Source of the DNA: an uncultured Streptococcus sp.
Lineage (GTDB): Bacteria > Bacillota > Bacilli > Lactobacillales > Streptococcaceae
Length of the DNA: 5,439 bases
Direction: 5' to 3'
NCBI GenBank assembly: GCA_934216185.1
Contig: CAKQBM010000117.1
Span: 1 to 5,439 of the forward strand
Part shown: piece after piece, positions 4,751-5,439 of the stretch
Layout of the letters: every line of letters begins with the position of its first letter
How positions within the stretch are numbered: position 1 is the stretch's first letter
Made by a program: the position numbers and the translations under genes
Notes under the pieces: generated by a model
Told to the model about the DNA's origin: nothing
Seen by the model: the letters and a program-made list of their open reading frames with translations, nothing else
Database searches by the model: none

Positions 4751-5439
4751 TCAAATTTCCTCTTAAATCTAATGATTTGTCTAAATGTACTGCCTTCCAT
4801 CTCTGTTTCTAAAATAATATTGTTGTACTTATCTAGTAGTTCTTTCACATTATTTAATCCGACTCCTCGATTTCTTCCCTTAGTGGAGAATCCTAAGGCA
4901 AATAAATCTCCTGAAGGAGTCATCGTCATTTTACATGAATTCTGAATCACAATAACTGTTTCAGTTTCCATCTTAATAACTGCTACTTCCATCTGCTTTT
5001 TATAGCTATCAGCCGATCCTTCGACAGCATTGTTCAATAAAACGCTCATGATACGAACTAAATCCAGCAGGTCTATTGGTAGTCTAGTAATTATATCTTT
5101 TACTTCAAGTGTAAACTCTACACCATTATTTCGAGCATAGACAATTGACTGAGCAACCAAACTTCGTAAAGCTGAATCTTCTATGTTGTTCAAATCAAAG
5201 TAAGTGTACTTATCTGAACGCAGTTTGTGATTAGCTTTAACCAAAACTTCATTGTAAACTCTGTCAATTTCTTGTAAATCACCACTGTCAATTGCCATCT
5301 GCATACTGACAAGCATTCCAGCATAGTCATGTCGAAAACCACGGATTTCATTATACAGTCCGACAATTTCATCTGTATAATTCTGTAAATGTTTCTGTTC
5401 AAATTTCTTCTGCTTCAAAGCAATCTCTTTCTCCATTTG
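4747..5439 (-). CDS. comD: Competence histidine kinase ComD, C-terminal 230 residues (5' end outside window)
   Basis: ComD is the membrane receptor kinase for competence-stimulating peptide; it autophosphorylates and passes the phosphate to ComE. Only the cytoplasmic kinase half is present: the frame is open to the right edge and the N-terminal membrane sensor lies outside. Seen in order (visible numbering): a charged coiled-coil linker (about 2-32), the phosphorylated His in RGFRHDYAGML (H37), the N box LLNNAVEGS at 134-142, and a G box GFSTKGRNRGVGLNNVKELLDKY at 183-205. This HPK10-type arrangement is usual for peptide-sensing kinases paired with LytTR regulators. If the full protein has the usual 441 residues, H37 here corresponds to H248, the known site. 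An internal ATG at 5436 is not a real start. The gene overlaps comE by 4 nt; comC is expected further right. Confidence 0.95.
   Translation of the reverse strand, partial: QMEKEIALKQKKFEQKHLQNYTDEIVGLYNEIRGFRHDYAGMLVSMQMAIDSGDLQEIDRVYNEVLVKANHKLRSDKYTYFDLNNIEDSALRSLVAQSIVYARNNGVEFTLEVKDIITRLPIDLLDLVRIMSVLLNNAVEGSADSYKKQMEVAVIKMETETVIVIQNSCKMTMTPSGDLFALGFSTKGRNRGVGLNNVKELLDKYNNIILETEMEGSTFRQIIRFKRKFE

Noticed and set aside
5190..5402. Minus-strand open frame of 70 codons inside comD
   Set aside because: It is a second frame within the conserved ComD kinase region, with no ribosome site or recognisable protein.
5434..5436. ATG in the comD frame as a possible gene start
   Set aside because: The frame stays open to the window edge, and the H-box position fits a full-length kinase with about 211 residues missing. 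This is an internal methionine.

Overview
The window reads as a low-GC Gram-positive chromosome, most likely a Streptococcus of the mitis/pneumoniae group. The basis is a ComE-type response regulator that I recognise as near-identical to pneumococcal ComE from memory, preceded by the C-terminal half of a ComD-type histidine kinase and followed by tRNA-Glu and tRNA-Asn. In this group comCDE is known to lie between tRNA genes near the replication origin. Species cannot be fixed from the window alone.

Layout from left to right. (1) The 3' end of a YfhO-family multi-spanning membrane protein gene (+), cut by the left edge. (2) A short bidirectional terminator, then a long YhgE/Pip ('phage infection protein') membrane protein gene on the minus strand. 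It has one N-terminal membrane helix, a large extracytoplasmic region with two blocks of Gly/Leu heptad-like repeats, and five C-terminal helices. (3) A 127-bp divergent control region with two overlapping promoters facing each other and two matched palindromes. (4) A TetR-family repressor gene (+) with a strong terminator shared with the opposite strand. (5) tRNA-Asn and tRNA-Glu (minus) behind a near-consensus promoter that begins right next to the comE stop codon. (6) comE and the partial comD (minus), translationally coupled by an ATGA overlap.

Two units stand out. The TetR-Pip pair looks like a self-contained repressor/membrane-protein module: the repressor would bind the two palindromes and control both itself and pip. 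The comDE-tRNA unit is the competence quorum-sensing pair. ComD senses the competence-stimulating peptide and phosphorylates ComE, which activates early competence genes. The tRNAs downstream have their own promoter, but no terminator separates them from comE, so they may also receive readthrough when competence is on.

Most of the window is known biology. I see no clearly novel system. The least described part appears to be the operator and promoter architecture of the tetR-pip intergenic region and the ligand or purpose of that module. No stretch longer than 300 bases lacks a gene.
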